Assembly (NCBI RefSeq): GCF_037300705.1 | Contig: NZ_CP147776.1 | Coordinates: forward strand, 1,054,001 to 1,118,000 | Direction of reading: 5' to 3' | Source of the DNA: Massilia sp. W12 | Lineage (GTDB): Bacteria > Pseudomonadota > Gammaproteobacteria > Burkholderiales > Burkholderiaceae_D | DNA: 64,000 bases | Shown: piece after piece, positions 49,558 to 60,445 of the stretch | Numbering within the stretch: position 1 is the stretch's first letter | Layout: each line of letters opens with the position of its first letter | Position numbers and translations under genes: made by a program | Notes under the pieces: model-generated | Seen by the model: the letters and a program-made list of their open reading frames with translations, nothing else | Database searches by the model: none | Told to the model about the DNA's origin: nothing

Positions 49558-49917
49558 ATGCCTCGAGTAAAACGTGGGGTTACAGCACGTGCCCGTCATA
49601 AGAAAGTTTTGGATCTGGCCAAGGGTTACCGTGGCCGCCGCAGCAAGGTATTCCGTATCGCCAAGCAGGCGGTGATGCGCGCAGGCCAATACGCCTACCG
49701 CGATCGCCGTAACAAGAAACGCGTGTTCCGCGCTCTGTGGATCACCCGTATCAACGCTGCAACGCGTCAACACGGCATGACCTACAGCGTATTCATGAAC
49801 GGCCTGAAAAAAGCCTCGATCGCACTCGATCGTAAAGTGCTGGCCGATATGGCTGTGATGGACAAGGCGGCATTTGCTGCTATCGTCAATCAAGTCAAAG
49901 CTGCACGCGCTGCCTGA
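49558..49917 (+). CDS. rplT: 50S ribosomal protein L20
   Basis: A 119-residue 23S-rRNA-binding protein ([47 protein letters not shown]). AAGGAG precedes the start. In E. coli L20 represses translation of rpmI-rplT. Confidence 0.97.
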   Translation: MPRVKRGVTARARHKKVLDLAKGYRGRRSKVFRIAKQAVMRAGQYAYRDRRNKKRVFRALWITRINAATRQHGMTYSVFMNGLKKASIALDRKVLADMAVMDKAAFAAIVNQVKAARAA

Positions 49918-49962
49918 TTCAGGCGCGCCAAGGCCGCGCCGGCGTTAAGCTGGCGCAGACTG

Positions 49963-49995
49963 AACGGGGCAGGGGTATCCTTGACCCCGTTTTTT
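49963..49995 (+). terminator. Terminator after rplT
   Basis: AACGGGG pairs with CCCCGTT, with an alternative inner GGGGT/ACCCC pairing, followed by TTTTTT. It lies 45 bp after rplT and 160 bp before pheS, so pheST probably has its own promoter or is reached by read-through. Confidence 0.75.
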
Positions 49996-50154
49996 GCTTT
50001 GCAGGGCCGCCGCACGCGGATGGTTGCGGCAACATCCGGCGCCAAGGCGCCGTTGGGAGGGCGCGACACCGGGTTGCAACGCGCTTGTGCGACTGCAGCA
50101 GTTTTTCCGCCATTCCCCTACAATGTTTGTTTTGCCACTGGCAGGATCAAAGAT

Positions 50155-51171
50155 ATGGATTCCCTAGAACAACTCGTGAACTCGGCGCAAGCTGATTTTC
50201 TGGCGGCTCCGGATGCGGCAGCGCTGGAAAACGCCAAGGCCAAATATCTCGGCAAGACTGGTCAGATCACCGCCTTGATGAAGGGGCTGGGCCAGCTTGA
50301 AGCAAGCGAGCGCAAAGCGCAAGGCGCAGTCATTAATGCCGCCAAAGAACAAATCGAACAAGCCTTGAATGCGCGTCGCGACGCACTGGCGAATGCGCAA
50401 ATGCTGGCGCGTCTGAATGCGGAAAGCATCGACATCACGCTGCCGGGCCGTGGCCGCAGCATTGGCGGTCTGCACCCGGTGCTGCGCAGCTGGCAGCGGA
50501 TTGAGGAAATTTTCAAATCAATCGGCTTCGCGGTGGCGGATGGCCCGGAAATCGAAGACGATTGGACCAATTTCACCGCCCTCAACAACCCGGAAAATCA
50601 TCCGGCGCGTTCGATGCAAGACACTTTCTACATCGACGGCCAGGATTCCAGCGGCAAGCCTTTGCTGCTGCGTCCCCATACCAGCCCGGTGCAGGTGCGC
50701 TATGCGCGCCACAATAAGCCGCCGATTAAAGTCATTGCGCCGGGACGCACTTACCGCGTCGATAGCGACGCCACCCACTCGCCCATGTTCCACCAGGTGG
50801 AAGGCTTGTGGATTGCCGACAACATCAGCTTCGCCGATTTGAAAGGCGTGTATCTGAATTTTGTGCGCGCCTTCTTTGAAACGGACGATTTGCAAGTGCG
50901 TTTCCGTCCCTCTTATTTCCCGTTTACCGAGCCGTCGGCGGAAATCGATATCGCGTTTGGCAGCGGCCCGCTGAAAGGGCGCTGGCTGGAAGTCTCGGGT
51001 GCGGGCCAGGTGCATCCGACGGTGGTGCGCAATTTCGGTCTGGACCCGGAACAATTTGTCGGCTTTGCGTTTGGCTCCGGCATTGAGCGTCTGACCATGC
51101 TGCGCTATGGCATCAATGATTTGCGCCTGTTCTACGAAGGCGATTTGCGCTTCTTGAAGCAATTCAATTGA
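50155..51171 (+). CDS. pheS: Phenylalanyl-tRNA synthetase alpha subunit
   Basis: A 338-residue class II catalytic subunit. N-terminal coiled coil (about 1-90), then [57 protein letters not shown] and the terminal [25 protein letters not shown] 50155 is chosen; the frame is open to 49981 but the upstream part contains the rplT terminator. Forms the alpha2beta2 enzyme with PheT. Confidence 0.96.
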   Translation: MDSLEQLVNSAQADFLAAPDAAALENAKAKYLGKTGQITALMKGLGQLEASERKAQGAVINAAKEQIEQALNARRDALANAQMLARLNAESIDITLPGRGRSIGGLHPVLRSWQRIEEIFKSIGFAVADGPEIEDDWTNFTALNNPENHPARSMQDTFYIDGQDSSGKPLLLRPHTSPVQVRYARHNKPPIKVIAPGRTYRVDSDATHSPMFHQVEGLWIADNISFADLKGVYLNFVRAFFETDDLQVRFRPSYFPFTEPSAEIDIAFGSGPLKGRWLEVSGAGQVHPTVVRNFGLDPEQFVGFAFGSGIERLTMLRYGINDLRLFYEGDLRFLKQFN

Positions 51172-51229
51172 TCCGGGAAATGAAAAAACATGCGGCTGGC
51201 AGCGTGCCGCCGCAAGGAAGGCTTTGATC

Positions 51230-53653
51230 ATGCAATTCTCTGAAAACTGGCTGCGCACGATGGCCGATCCGAAGCTGACTTCGGATGAACTGTCCCACCT
51301 GCTGACCATGGCGGGGCTGGAAGTGGAAGAAACCGAGGCGGTCGCTCCGCCATTTTCAAATGTGGTGGTGGCCAAGGTGCTGGAAGTGGCGCCGCATCCG
51401 AATGCTGACCGCCTGCGCGTGTGCCAGGTCGATGTTGGCGCCGGTGCTGTGTTGAATATCGTGTGCGGTGCGCCGAATGTGCGCGCCGGCATGAAGGCGG
51501 TGTGCGCCAAAGCCGGCGCCGTGTTGCCGCCGGGTGATGATGGCAAACCGTTTGAAATCAAAGTGGGCAAGCTGCGCGGGATTGAATCGCAAGGCATGAT
51601 GTGTTCTGCGCGCGAACTCAAATTATCAGAAGAGCACAGCGGCTTGATGGAACTGCCGGAAGATGCGCCGGTGGGACAGAATATCCGCGACTATCTGGAA
51701 CTCAACGATCTCAAGTTCACCATCAAACTCACGCCCAATAAGGCGGATTGTCTGTCTGTGCTGGGGGTGGCGCGCGAAGTGGCGGCGCTCACCGGCTGCG
51801 AATTGAAGACGCCGGAAATCCATCCTGTCGCAGTGACGCTGGATGAAAAGCTGGCGGTCAAGGTCAGCGCGCCGGATTTGTGCGGGCGTTTTGCCGGTCG
51901 CATCATTCGCGGCTTGAACGTCAAAGCGCAAACCCCGGACTGGATCAAGCAACGCCTGGAGCGCTCCGGCCAGCGCCCGGTTTCACCGCTGGTGGATATT
52001 TCCAATTACGTTATGTTTGAACTGGGCCGTCCGTCCCATGTGTTCGATCTGGCCAAGATCGAAGGCGGCTTGGAAGTGCGCTGGGGGCGCAAGGGCGAGC
52101 AGCTCAAACTCTTGAACGGCAATACGATTGAACTCGACGAATGGGTGGGCGTGATCGCTGACGCCAAGCAGGTTGAATCGCTGGCCGGGATCATGGGCGG
52201 CGACTATACCGCAGTCAGCGATGACACCACCGACATCTATCTTGAAGCCGCCTTCTGGTGGCCGCAGGCGGTGCAGGGGCGTTCGCGTAAATTCAATTTT
52301 TCAACCGATGCCGGCCACCGTTTCGAGCGCGGCGTCGATTTTGAAAACCTGGTCGAACATATTGAGCGCATCACCGCTTTGATCGTGGAAGTCTGCGGTA
52401 CGCCAGACACCCGGGTCGGCCCGGTGGATGACACCATTGTCAACCTGCCGCAGCGCAAACCGGTCAAGATGCGCACCGCGCGCGCCGCCAAAATCATCGG
52501 CATCCCGTTTACTGACGCGCAAGTGGCGGATATCTTCTCACGCTTGAAACTGCCTTTCACGCTGGAGAATGGCGTGTTTGAGGTGACCCCGCCATCTTTC
52601 CGTTTCGATCTGGAAATCGAAGAGGATTTGATCGAAGAAGTGGCGCGCATTTACGGCTTTGACAATATCCCGGCCTTGCCGCCCTTGGCGCGCAGTGAAA
52701 TGCGGGCCGAGCCGGAAAGCCGGCGCGGCGTGTTTGCGCTGCGCGAACGCATGGCGGATCAGGGTTACCAGGAAGTGGTGAATTACAGCTTCGTGGATGA
52801 TAAGGACGAGGCGAATCTGGCCGGCAATCAGGCCCCGATCCGTCTGCTCAATCCTATCGCCAGCCAGATGAATGTGATGCGCAGCAATCTGTTCTCCGGT
52901 CTGGTCGGTAATTTGTGCTACAACCTCAACCGCAAACAGCGCCGCGTGCGCGTGTTTGAGTTGGGCGCAGTGTTTTTGCGTGATGACAGCGTGCAAGACG
53001 GCCCGCTCACGATCAAAGGCTTTGCCCAGCCCAAGCGCTTGGCGGCCTTGGCGTATGGCCCGGCCTTTGATGAGCAATGGGGTATGGCCACGCGCAATGT
53101 GGATTACTTTGACCTGAAAGCCGATCTGGAAGCCATGCTGGCGCCGGCGCAAGCGGAATTTGTGCGCACCGAGCATCCGGCGCTGCACCCGGGCCGCTCT
53201 GCCGCCGTGATGTTGGATGGTGTGCAAATCGGCGTCTTGGGCGAATTGCATCCACGTTGGCAGCAGCACTATGATTTGCCGCTGGCGCCGGTCTTGTTTG
53301 AGTTGGATGTCCAAGCCTTGCAAGCGCGCCATGTGCCCAAATATCAGGACGTGCCGAAATTCCAGCCGGTGCAACGCGATTTGGCCTTTGTCGTCACGCA
53401 GCAGACTGCAGCGGCGGATTTGATCAAGGTATTTGACGCCGCGCGCCAAAGCATCCCGGCTTGCGCGATTTTGCAAAGCATGAATTTGTTTGACGAATAT
53501 CGCGGCAAGGGCTTGGGCGAGCAGGAAAAGAGCCTGGCTTTCAGCGTCACCTTGCAAGATGCGCAAGCGACATTGCAAGATGAGGCTGTGGAGGCGGCGG
53601 TGAGCGCACTGGTCGCGCTGGCGGCTGAGCGTTGCGGCGCGCGTTTGCGTTAA
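51230..53653 (+). CDS. pheT: Phenylalanyl-tRNA synthetase beta subunit
   Basis: An 807-residue subunit with N-terminal tRNA-binding EMAP-like domain ([15 protein letters not shown]), B3/B4 editing module, B5 domain ([15 protein letters not shown] region), catalytic-like core and C-terminal FDX-ACB anticodon domain ([12 protein letters not shown]). AAGGAAGG precedes ATG 51230. Confidence 0.96.
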   Translation: MQFSENWLRTMADPKLTSDELSHLLTMAGLEVEETEAVAPPFSNVVVAKVLEVAPHPNADRLRVCQVDVGAGAVLNIVCGAPNVRAGMKAVCAKAGAVLPPGDDGKPFEIKVGKLRGIESQGMMCSARELKLSEEHSGLMELPEDAPVGQNIRDYLELNDLKFTIKLTPNKADCLSVLGVAREVAALTGCELKTPEIHPVAVTLDEKLAVKVSAPDLCGRFAGRIIRGLNVKAQTPDWIKQRLERSGQRPVSPLVDISNYVMFELGRPSHVFDLAKIEGGLEVRWGRKGEQLKLLNGNTIELDEWVGVIADAKQVESLAGIMGGDYTAVSDDTTDIYLEAAFWWPQAVQGRSRKFNFSTDAGHRFERGVDFENLVEHIERITALIVEVCGTPDTRVGPVDDTIVNLPQRKPVKMRTARAAKIIGIPFTDAQVADIFSRLKLPFTLENGVFEVTPPSFRFDLEIEEDLIEEVARIYGFDNIPALPPLARSEMRAEPESRRGVFALRERMADQGYQEVVNYSFVDDKDEANLAGNQAPIRLLNPIASQMNVMRSNLFSGLVGNLCYNLNRKQRRVRVFELGAVFLRDDSVQDGPLTIKGFAQPKRLAALAYGPAFDEQWGMATRNVDYFDLKADLEAMLAPAQAEFVRTEHPALHPGRSAAVMLDGVQIGVLGELHPRWQQHYDLPLAPVLFELDVQALQARHVPKYQDVPKFQPVQRDLAFVVTQQTAAADLIKVFDAARQSIPACAILQSMNLFDEYRGKGLGEQEKSLAFSVTLQDAQATLQDEAVEAAVSALVALAAERCGARLR

Positions 53654-53671
53654 AGCGAGGAGGAAAAGAGC

Positions 53672-54058
53672 ATGAGCGTGGATCTGGATCATGATCTGCA
53701 GCGCGCCATGCAAGCCGCGAATGCGCGCTTGCAGGCCGAAAAGGAATTGCCAACCTTGACCAAGGCGGAGCTGGCCGAGATGCTGTTTGAGCGGGTCGGC
53801 TTGAATAAGCGAGAGTCCAAGGATATGGTGGAAACCTTTTTTGATGAGATCCGCGATGCCTTGGAGCGCGGCGAAGAAGTCAAGCTGTCTGGCTTTGGCA
53901 ACTTTCAGCTGCGCGACAAACCGCAACGCCCCGGGCGTAATCCGAAAACCGGCGAGGAAATTCCGATTACCGCGCGGCGTGTGGTAACGTTTCATGCCAG
54001 CCAGAAATTGAAGGCGATGGTGGAGGGGGAGGCGCAAGTCGCCACTCCGCTGGCCTGA
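53672..54058 (+). CDS. ihfA: Integration host factor subunit alpha
   Basis: A 128-residue HU/IHF-fold DNA-bending protein. [32 protein letters not shown] and [37 protein letters not shown] carry the beta-arm and the proline that kinks DNA. It has a ~25-residue N-terminal extension and a short C-terminal tail compared with E. coli. Strong GAGGAGG before ATG. Its place after pheT is conserved in proteobacteria. Confidence 0.95.
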   Translation: MSVDLDHDLQRAMQAANARLQAEKELPTLTKAELAEMLFERVGLNKRESKDMVETFFDEIRDALERGEEVKLSGFGNFQLRDKPQRPGRNPKTGEEIPITARRVVTFHASQKLKAMVEGEAQVATPLA

Positions 54059-54088
54059 GTAATTTTTCGCATGTGACGAAAGCTTGCC

Positions 54089-54484
54089 ATGACCGACAAA
54101 AACCAAAAGAGCGACCTGATTGAATTGCCGCCGATTCCCGCCAAACGCTATTTCACAATCGGCGAGGTGAGTGAGCTGTGCGCGGTCAAGCCGCATGTGT
54201 TGCGCTATTGGGAGCAGGAATTCACGCAGTTAAAACCGGTCAAGCGGCGCGGCAACCGGCGCTATTATCAGCATCACGAAGTGCTGTTGATCCGGCGCAT
54301 TCGCGAATTGTTGTATGAGCAAGGCTTCACCATCAGCGGCGCGCGCAACAAACTCGATAGCCGTTTATCCGGTCAAGAAGAGTTGCCGCCGGAGCCGGAA
54401 TTCAAGCTTGATCCGGAAGAGCTGCGCGCCGAGCTGCACGCCATTCTTGATTTGCTTGGCAAGCAGCCGGCTGGCAGCCTGTAG
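54089..54484 (+). CDS. MerR-family transcriptional regulator
   Basis: A 131-residue DNA-binding protein with a MerR helix-turn-helix (RYFTIGEVSELCAVKPHVLRYWEQEFTQLKP, wing KRRGNRRYYQHHEVLLIRRIRELLYEQGFTISGARNKL). No effector-binding domain is visible beyond it. Follows ihfA as in many beta- and gammaproteobacteria, where the target is unknown. The tRNA-Pro that commonly comes next is absent in the following 150 bp. Confidence 0.9.
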   Translation: MTDKNQKSDLIELPPIPAKRYFTIGEVSELCAVKPHVLRYWEQEFTQLKPVKRRGNRRYYQHHEVLLIRRIRELLYEQGFTISGARNKLDSRLSGQEELPPEPEFKLDPEELRAELHAILDLLGKQPAGSL

Positions 54485-54636
54485 GGCTTGCTTGAACGCA
54501 TTGAAACAGGGCAGGGCGGGGCGCATTTACTGATGGCGCCGCAAGTCGCAGGCATATCTGGCAAAAGACGTGAAATATAGCCTGCCCTGCGGCTTGCCCT
54601 TTGCCCAACCCGGCGGGCGGCCTGTCTGGCAGATAC

Positions 54637-55359
54637 TCAATCCTGTTTTGCCTCCGCCGGCGCATCGTTTGCCGCCGGCGCGCCTTTTCCCGCCAGACTG
54701 TTCATGGATGGGCCGGCGTTCAGAAGCTGTACTTCAATCAGCATTTTACTTTTCACATCCATGCCGTCCACGCGTCCCGGGGTAAAACGCAGACGCATGA
54801 AATGCAAAGCCACTTGTTGCGCCTGTTCACGGTTCAGACTGCTTTTTTGCACTTCCACCCGGTCCATTGCCCCGTCTTCATTGATCATCAATTGTAAAAC
54901 CAGGATTTGCCCATCAATGCCGGGAATCGCGATGCTTAATTCATTGCTGACGTTTTCAAGCAGGCGTGGGGCTTGGTCTAATTCCTGGCGGCTGAAATAG
55001 TAGGCCCCCAGATTGCGAAACATCGCTTGATCTCCCTCTGTGGCTTGGGCCGGGCTGAGCGGTTCTGCGCGGGGCGCCGGGGAGGGCGTTGTACTCAGAA
55101 GCGGCGCTGGCTCGCTTGCTTGTGCTTCTTGCTGCTCGGCAAGCGATGCGCTGGCCGGGCTGGCATCGGCAATGGCTGGAGCGATTTGCTGTGGTGCTTC
55201 ATCGGAAAGAATATCGGCCAGCATGATGTCCGGGCTGGTTTTTGGCGCCAGGCTTTCAGGATAAGACGGCAGAAACAGTAAGAGGTGGGATAAGAGTACA
55301 GTCGCGAGGCAGATGCTGCGGGCGGCAGTCCAGGTCTTACCCTGGACTGGGAACAACAT
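54637..55359 (-). CDS. TonB-like protein at the end of the minor-pilin operon
   Basis: About 240 residues: one N-terminal membrane helix (SICLATVLLSHLLLFLP), a long Ala/Glu/Pro linker (about 45-135) and a TonB-C-like terminal domain (SIAIPGIDGQILVLQLMINEDGAMDRVEVQKSS ... RLRFTPGRVDGMDVKSKMLIEV). It lacks the PxP repeats of true TonB. Start is uncertain: ATG 55359 has a weak site, and GTG 55443 would overlap the pilY1 end by 23 bases. Location after pilY1 suggests a role in the envelope linked to pili, which is inference. Confidence 0.7.
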   Translation of the reverse strand: MLFPVQGKTWTAARSICLATVLLSHLLLFLPSYPESLAPKTSPDIMLADILSDEAPQQIAPAIADASPASASLAEQQEAQASEPAPLLSTTPSPAPRAEPLSPAQATEGDQAMFRNLGAYYFSRQELDQAPRLLENVSNELSIAIPGIDGQILVLQLMINEDGAMDRVEVQKSSLNREQAQQVALHFMRLRFTPGRVDGMDVKSKMLIEVQLLNAGPSMNSLAGKGAPAANDAPAEAKQD

Positions 55360-55420
55360 TGGGTCAGATGCAGAAACAGCGGATGGGCGTGTACGCGGGA
55401 TGCGCACACGCCCTTGGTGT

Positions 55421-58400
55421 TTAGCGATGGTCGATAAGTTCACGCCAGGTTACCCGTTTAACTTTTCCCGAAGGAGATTGAATCGGCGGGGCGGCAACCG
55501 TACGTGTGCCATCAGACATCTGAATAATGGCGATGATGGTGTTGTTCGGCAGTTTCGCCACCACCGGACGGGTGGCAATGGTATTGCCGAGGTTTTTACC
55601 AACCACGCCGCCAGTGCTGGAATTCACCGGGCCGCCGGTTTTATAGTCCAGGAAGTATACATAACTGTAGCCGCCGATAGTACATGCGCTCGCATTCGGC
55701 ACATTCGTGGTCAGCACCAGCGTTCCTGAGATCAATTGCGGATCTGTATTGATACGCTCGCCACGATCAGGCAAATCCAGGTACCAGCCGGCCATCGTCG
55801 TAAAATCGACCGGGTTGCTGGTGGCGTTACGCACGGATTGGCCAAGTGAGCAGATTGATGACGGCACCCCGGACGGACATGTGCCGGAGGTGATGGTTTG
55901 TTGGACAAATTTGCTGCCGCTGCGCGGGTTGCCCCAGTCAGCACTGGCGGTGAGCAGATCTTTTATCGCATAAACCGATTGCACATTTGTGTCCGCCAAG
56001 TCACTGGCGCCAAGATAGCGGCCGGTGCCGACGTACACCACTGGATAATTGCCAACCAATGCAATTTCGGGTTTTGCTGTAATCGGTTGCGTTACACCGG
56101 TCGGGCCGCTGACTGTCGCCAGTTTTTGCGCTTCGTTACCGGCAGGCTCGACATTGTCATCAATGTCAATGCGCCAGACATTACCCAGTAAATCACCGCT
56201 ATATGCCCTCACGATGGTGTTGTCCAAATCTGAATCTTCCACCCAGGTGGCGATTTGCCCCAGACCGCTTGGCGTACCGCTTGATCCGGTATTCGTGCTG
56301 ATTTTGCTCTTGATGCTTCCGGTATAGGCATCCAGCACATATACATAGCCTTTGCCATCGCCTGGCGAAACGTTGTTGTAGCCGGAACTGATCAAGGCGA
56401 CCCATGTGCCGTCTTTGAGCTTGCCAACGGTGGCTTTGCCGAAGCTGTAGCCAAGATTGGCGTCGCTGCTGTAGCCGCCGCCTTTCCCGGTGTCAGAGGT
56501 GAATTCCCACAATGCTTTGGGATTGAGGGGATCGGTCACATCCAGTGCATAGTAGCCGCGACCGCCGGCATTCAAGCCGCCGATAATGATGGTGCGCCAG
56601 GAGCCGGCGGCATAAACATCAGCCTGCACAATGGTGCCATCCACGGTGTAAATATGCTGGGTGGCGTAATTTTTATCGGCCAGCTTATACATATTCGCCA
56701 TCACCAGATTCGGCACATAGGCCCAAGCCTCAACCCCGGTTTCAGCATTGAACGCATGCAACATGCCATCATTCGCGCCGACATACACCATACCCTGGCG
56801 TGTGCTTGCGCTGGATTTGAAGGAAGAATAGCCGGAATCGTTGTAATTGAATTGCGGGGTTTTGGTGTACACCGCTTCCGAGTTGACGATATCGCCCAGC
56901 ACATGATTGCGGGCGCGGAAAAATTTACTGACATCGGTCGCCGGGCCTTCATTGCTGCGATCGCCGCGCAGATATTCCACCAATGCGTTTCCTGCGGCGC
57001 TCGTCTGATCGCCTGCCGAGAGGCAGGTGGAGCCGGATGCGCAGAATTGGCTCAGACCCGAAATAGCCGGGGTGGTGAAATAAGTTTTTTCTGTGGCGCT
57101 CAAATTCGACCAGTTAAAGATTTTTAAATTATTGGTCTGGCCCGGCGCATAGGTGTAGATAGTGCGGCTGGTATTGGCGTCGAGCAAAGATTGCGCTGAC
57201 CAGTCTGCTGCCGATGACGGTTGGCCGGTATTGATATCGATTTGATTACGCACCATCTCGCCATCCCAATTCACCGAGGTGAAAGTGGAACTGAACAGGA
57301 AATTGTCGCCAGTGGAGATATTCGGATTACTCGTCGTTGCCGCTGATGAAGAGCCGGTGCGGGCCGATACCCCTGCCAAGGCGGATGAGATGCCGGAAGT
57401 CAGTAAGGACGGGTTGCTGGCGCTGAAATATGTGCCGTAGCCATTAACAGCCGCATGCCACAGATCGTCAATCGTGGTTTGACCATTATTCGTCGGTTTT
57501 GGCCAGTTGCAAATGCCCCCGGTTTGCCAGGTGCAAATACCGGCAGCAGGGCTGGCGCTGTTGCCGTTTTTGATGTTGAAGTAATCGCCACTGGTCGCAC
57601 TGGCATAACCAGCCGTGTATTGCATTTGACCGTTCGCTCCCAAACCGACAGTAAATGTCGTCATATGTTGATGCGCTGCCGCATCCAGGCCGCTGATCGG
57701 CACATTATTGGCGCAGACATCATTGCCGCTGCTTGCCGGCGGCACAGGCGAGCCGGTGCAATTGGAGGTTCGCAAATCAGTTTTGTAATAATAAGCCGCC
57801 ACATCGGATAAGGTATTTGCTGTTCTGTCCCCGTCCAATTGCGGTCTTTGTAAATCACCATCCTGATCGCCAATTGCAGTCACGCCATCGATTTGATAAC
57901 CGCCGGGATCGCTCTCATTCCAATAGCCGTCAGTGGAGAGAATGGTGAAATTCTGCTGGCAGGAGTATTGCATTGGATCAACCACGGTGACGCCATTCAG
58001 TGAGCCGCCGTTCAAGGCGCCTGCATACAGGCGGCCAGCATTGGTCAATGCTTTTCTTAAGGGGGTCGAGCCGCTTGGGCGCGCCGCCACCATCTTGGCA
58101 TACCAGGAACTGCGCTGGCTGCTGTTGAAGGTATTCAAATTAATGAAATCAGAGGAGCCTGAGCTGTTGTTAATGGTCAGATAGCCCACCCGATAGCGGC
58201 TGTCGATAGGATTAAACGCAATCGAGGTGGACGATTTCATCATTTGCATCCGTGTGTGGTAGTAAGTCCACCAGTTTGCAAAATTGGTCATTTCCTCGTT
58301 GTAGGTGCAGGTTGCGCCGGCGCAGTCAGTGCGGGTGGCTGCTTTGGCGGCAGTGCCCGGGAATGGATAGCTGTTGACCGCAGGCACGATGTCGGTGCGC

Positions 58401-59806
58401 ACGAAGGAACCGTAGTATTGCGTAGGGGTGGCGGGCACTGCCGGCTGATAAGGGATATACGGCTGGCCGGTTACGGCGGTCACCCCGCCCGAAAACGCCG
58501 GGCTGGCAGGGCTGGTGGCCAGATTGCACAGTGAGCCGGTTTTGCTATGGCTGATGCTGACTGGAAACGTGATATTGCCCTGCGCCAGGGTGCCGTAGAT
58601 GGTCAACACATTGCCGGCGACAGTTGCGGTATATCCGCTGCCGATCTTGCTGCGTACGCTGTCAGCCAGGCTGCTGGATGAGGTGGACGCGGAAGAGCTG
58701 GACGTCATCACATTTGAGCCATTCACTTTGACTTGGGTCACGGTCACTTTATTGCTGCCGTTACAGGTTCCGCTCAATGTAAAAGTGATATTGACTGTGG
58801 CTTTTACAGCCGCCACCGGGGCAATATAGGGTTGGCCCGGCACCTCAGGTGAACCGGCTGTGCCTGGCGTGAAGAATTTTGTCGGGTAGCGCACATACTG
58901 ATAAGTGCCGGTACGGGTCGCCTGACACAGGGTTGCGGTGGCGGTTGGATTGGCGCTGGCGGCGGTGGTTGCAGCACTGGTGCTGCACCAGCGCACATAA
59001 GCCGGATGCACGAAGGCGCCGCCTTGCGTAGCTTGGCAGTTTCTCAGTTGAGGCGAATCACAGTATTCGCCGGGCAAAATAGTATAAAAATGAGGGCCGA
59101 ATGTGCGTGCGCTGACCGTAGAAGCGGCGGGGCTGCCGGTGGCGACAAAACCTGTGCCGGAGCCGGTCGTGGCATGGAAAGTTCTATAACTCTTGCCATT
59201 CACAGTGCCGGGCAGAATATAGTTATCGTTGCGCAGGCAGTCTGTATAGCTGGTGTCGGTACACCATTCCAGATCCGGAAACTGCGTGAGCAGGTTGGTC
59301 GATTGTGTGTTTTGCACGTTGTAGGCGTCATTTTTCACCGCAGTCCAGGAGGTGATATTCGGCCAGCTGCTGCCATCGGCTTTGATCGGCGGGGTATACG
59401 TGATGGCCGGATTGTATGCCACGCCATTGAATGTCGCCGCTAAAAATGGAGGATGCGCACGCCATGTGCCAAATGGCGCCGCAGTCGATGTGCTTTTATG
59501 CCAGCAGGCACTGCTGCCCGAACCGCCGCTGCTGGCGCTATCTCCACAGCAGGCGGCATTGTAGGCCCCGCCTGTGGTTTTGCAATAGCTGTCGTTGACA
59601 TGGTCCGGCATGTAATCCCAATCCATGCTGCCGGAATCATCCAGGATAAACATAATATTCGGCAGAACCGATGAGGTGGCGGATGTCACCAGCGGCGCAT
59701 TTGAGATATCCGCCAGGGCTGCCTGGGCTAACTGAGGCGTCGCCAGCGGCAGTAAGAGCCACGCCCAGATGGGCAGGCGGCGGTGGGACGGACGTGAGAT
59801 TTTCAT
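55421..59806 (-). CDS. pilY1: Type IV pilus tip adhesin/assembly protein PilY1
   Basis: A 1461-residue secreted protein. Signal peptide to about residue 29 (TPQLAQA), then a von Willebrand A domain with MIDAS DDSGS at 56-60 and a long insertion. The C-terminal half is the PilY1 beta-propeller: GANDGMLHAFNAETGVEAWAYVPN, YALDVTDPLNPKALWEF and the calcium-loop-like DSDLDNTIVRAYSGDLLGNVWRIDID. A second Asp-rich loop, GDQDGDLQRPQLDGD, lies near the middle. PilY1 primes pilus assembly and mediates attachment and surface sensing. ATG 59806 has AGAGG; the frame extends to 60037 but overlaps pilX. Confidence 0.93.
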   Translation of the reverse strand: MKISRPSHRRLPIWAWLLLPLATPQLAQAALADISNAPLVTSATSSVLPNIMFILDDSGSMDWDYMPDHVNDSYCKTTGGAYNAACCGDSASSGGSGSSACWHKSTSTAAPFGTWRAHPPFLAATFNGVAYNPAITYTPPIKADGSSWPNITSWTAVKNDAYNVQNTQSTNLLTQFPDLEWCTDTSYTDCLRNDNYILPGTVNGKSYRTFHATTGSGTGFVATGSPAASTVSARTFGPHFYTILPGEYCDSPQLRNCQATQGGAFVHPAYVRWCSTSAATTAASANPTATATLCQATRTGTYQYVRYPTKFFTPGTAGSPEVPGQPYIAPVAAVKATVNITFTLSGTCNGSNKVTVTQVKVNGSNVMTSSSSASTSSSSLADSVRSKIGSGYTATVAGNVLTIYGTLAQGNITFPVSISHSKTGSLCNLATSPASPAFSGGVTAVTGQPYIPYQPAVPATPTQYYGSFVRTDIVPAVNSYPFPGTAAKAATRTDCAGATCTYNEEMTNFANWWTYYHTRMQMMKSSTSIAFNPIDSRYRVGYLTINNSSGSSDFINLNTFNSSQRSSWYAKMVAARPSGSTPLRKALTNAGRLYAGALNGGSLNGVTVVDPMQYSCQQNFTILSTDGYWNESDPGGYQIDGVTAIGDQDGDLQRPQLDGDRTANTLSDVAAYYYKTDLRTSNCTGSPVPPASSGNDVCANNVPISGLDAAAHQHMTTFTVGLGANGQMQYTAGYASATSGDYFNIKNGNSASPAAGICTWQTGGICNWPKPTNNGQTTIDDLWHAAVNGYGTYFSASNPSLLTSGISSALAGVSARTGSSSAATTSNPNISTGDNFLFSSTFTSVNWDGEMVRNQIDINTGQPSSAADWSAQSLLDANTSRTIYTYAPGQTNNLKIFNWSNLSATEKTYFTTPAISGLSQFCASGSTCLSAGDQTSAAGNALVEYLRGDRSNEGPATDVSKFFRARNHVLGDIVNSEAVYTKTPQFNYNDSGYSSFKSSASTRQGMVYVGANDGMLHAFNAETGVEAWAYVPNLVMANMYKLADKNYATQHIYTVDGTIVQADVYAAGSWRTIIIGGLNAGGRGYYALDVTDPLNPKALWEFTSDTGKGGGYSSDANLGYSFGKATVGKLKDGTWVALISSGYNNVSPGDGKGYVYVLDAYTGSIKSKISTNTGSSGTPSGLGQIATWVEDSDLDNTIVRAYSGDLLGNVWRIDIDDNVEPAGNEAQKLATVSGPTGVTQPITAKPEIALVGNYPVVYVGTGRYLGASDLADTNVQSVYAIKDLLTASADWGNPRSGSKFVQQTITSGTCPSGVPSSICSLGQSVRNATSNPVDFTTMAGWYLDLPDRGERINTDPQLISGTLVLTTNVPNASACTIGGYSYVYFLDYKTGGPVNSSTGGVVGKNLGNTIATRPVVAKLPNNTIIAIIQMSDGTRTVAAPPIQSPSGKVKRVTWRELIDHR

Positions 59807-59838
59807 GACTGCCTCTTTCTTTCCAGGCCGGGCGCCTG

Positions 59839-60432
59839 TTATAACATGACCATGGTTTCCACGAAGCTCGCCGTGCTGCGCGGACCTTGTACGCGGGTGA
59901 GGATGCGGTAATACTTGGAGCCGGTAAACGAGGGTTTTGCGTCTCCCCCGCGCCGGCTGGAGCCTGCTCTTTGCTCTGTTGAATCCTGCATCAAGTCCGG
60001 CAGTGCGCAACCAGGAGATGCGCCGGTTGAGGTACATACCCGGTCAATCACATATTCAATCGTATTGCCGGTGCTGTCTTCGCCAAGTGAGACGACGCCT
60101 GCCGGGCGCAGGGTGTTATCCCAATACGCGCTCCAGCTGGTGCCATTAGGCGGGGTGCGCAGAGTGGCGCTGTAGCCACGGCTGAAGTCGTTGTTGTCTA
60201 ATACAACTGTGCCGCCATTTTGCTGTAACCAGTTAACCGCAGTTTCCTGTCCCAGGGTTGCGGATAACAGTGTGGCTTGTTGAAATGCCAAATTGCCGGC
60301 AATCATCGTGGTGATATGCACAGAACGCACCAGTGCGACGCCTCCCAGCGTCATTGCAACCAGCATAATCAGGGTGATCAGCAGGACCACGCCGCTTTGC
60401 TGCACAGGCCGTTTATCGGGAATAGCTTGCAT
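59839..60432 (-). CDS. pilX: Type IV pilus minor pilin-like protein PilX
   Basis: A 197-residue PilX/GspK-like protein. The N-terminal helix QQSGVVLLITLIMLVAMTLGGVALVRS follows a short leader with G at -1 and V at +1, and lacks Glu5 as PilX proteins often do. It is part of the priming complex with PilV, PilW and FimT. Cys pair CTSTGASPGC is in the globular domain. 32 bp from pilY1. Confidence 0.88.
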   Translation of the reverse strand: MQAIPDKRPVQQSGVVLLITLIMLVAMTLGGVALVRSVHITTMIAGNLAFQQATLLSATLGQETAVNWLQQNGGTVVLDNNDFSRGYSATLRTPPNGTSWSAYWDNTLRPAGVVSLGEDSTGNTIEYVIDRVCTSTGASPGCALPDLMQDSTEQRAGSSRRGGDAKPSFTGSKYYRILTRVQGPRSTASFVETMVML

Positions 60433-60445
60433 GATGCGCTCCGAT

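Noticed and set aside
50032-50154. Phe-rich leader peptide ahead of pheS (several TTT/TTC codons near 50100-50132)
   Set aside because: The frame has no ribosome site or own stop; it runs in frame into pheS and has no following terminator.
54485-54636. tRNA-Pro expected after the ihfA-merR pair in many proteobacteria
   Set aside because: No cloverleaf can be folded in this interval.
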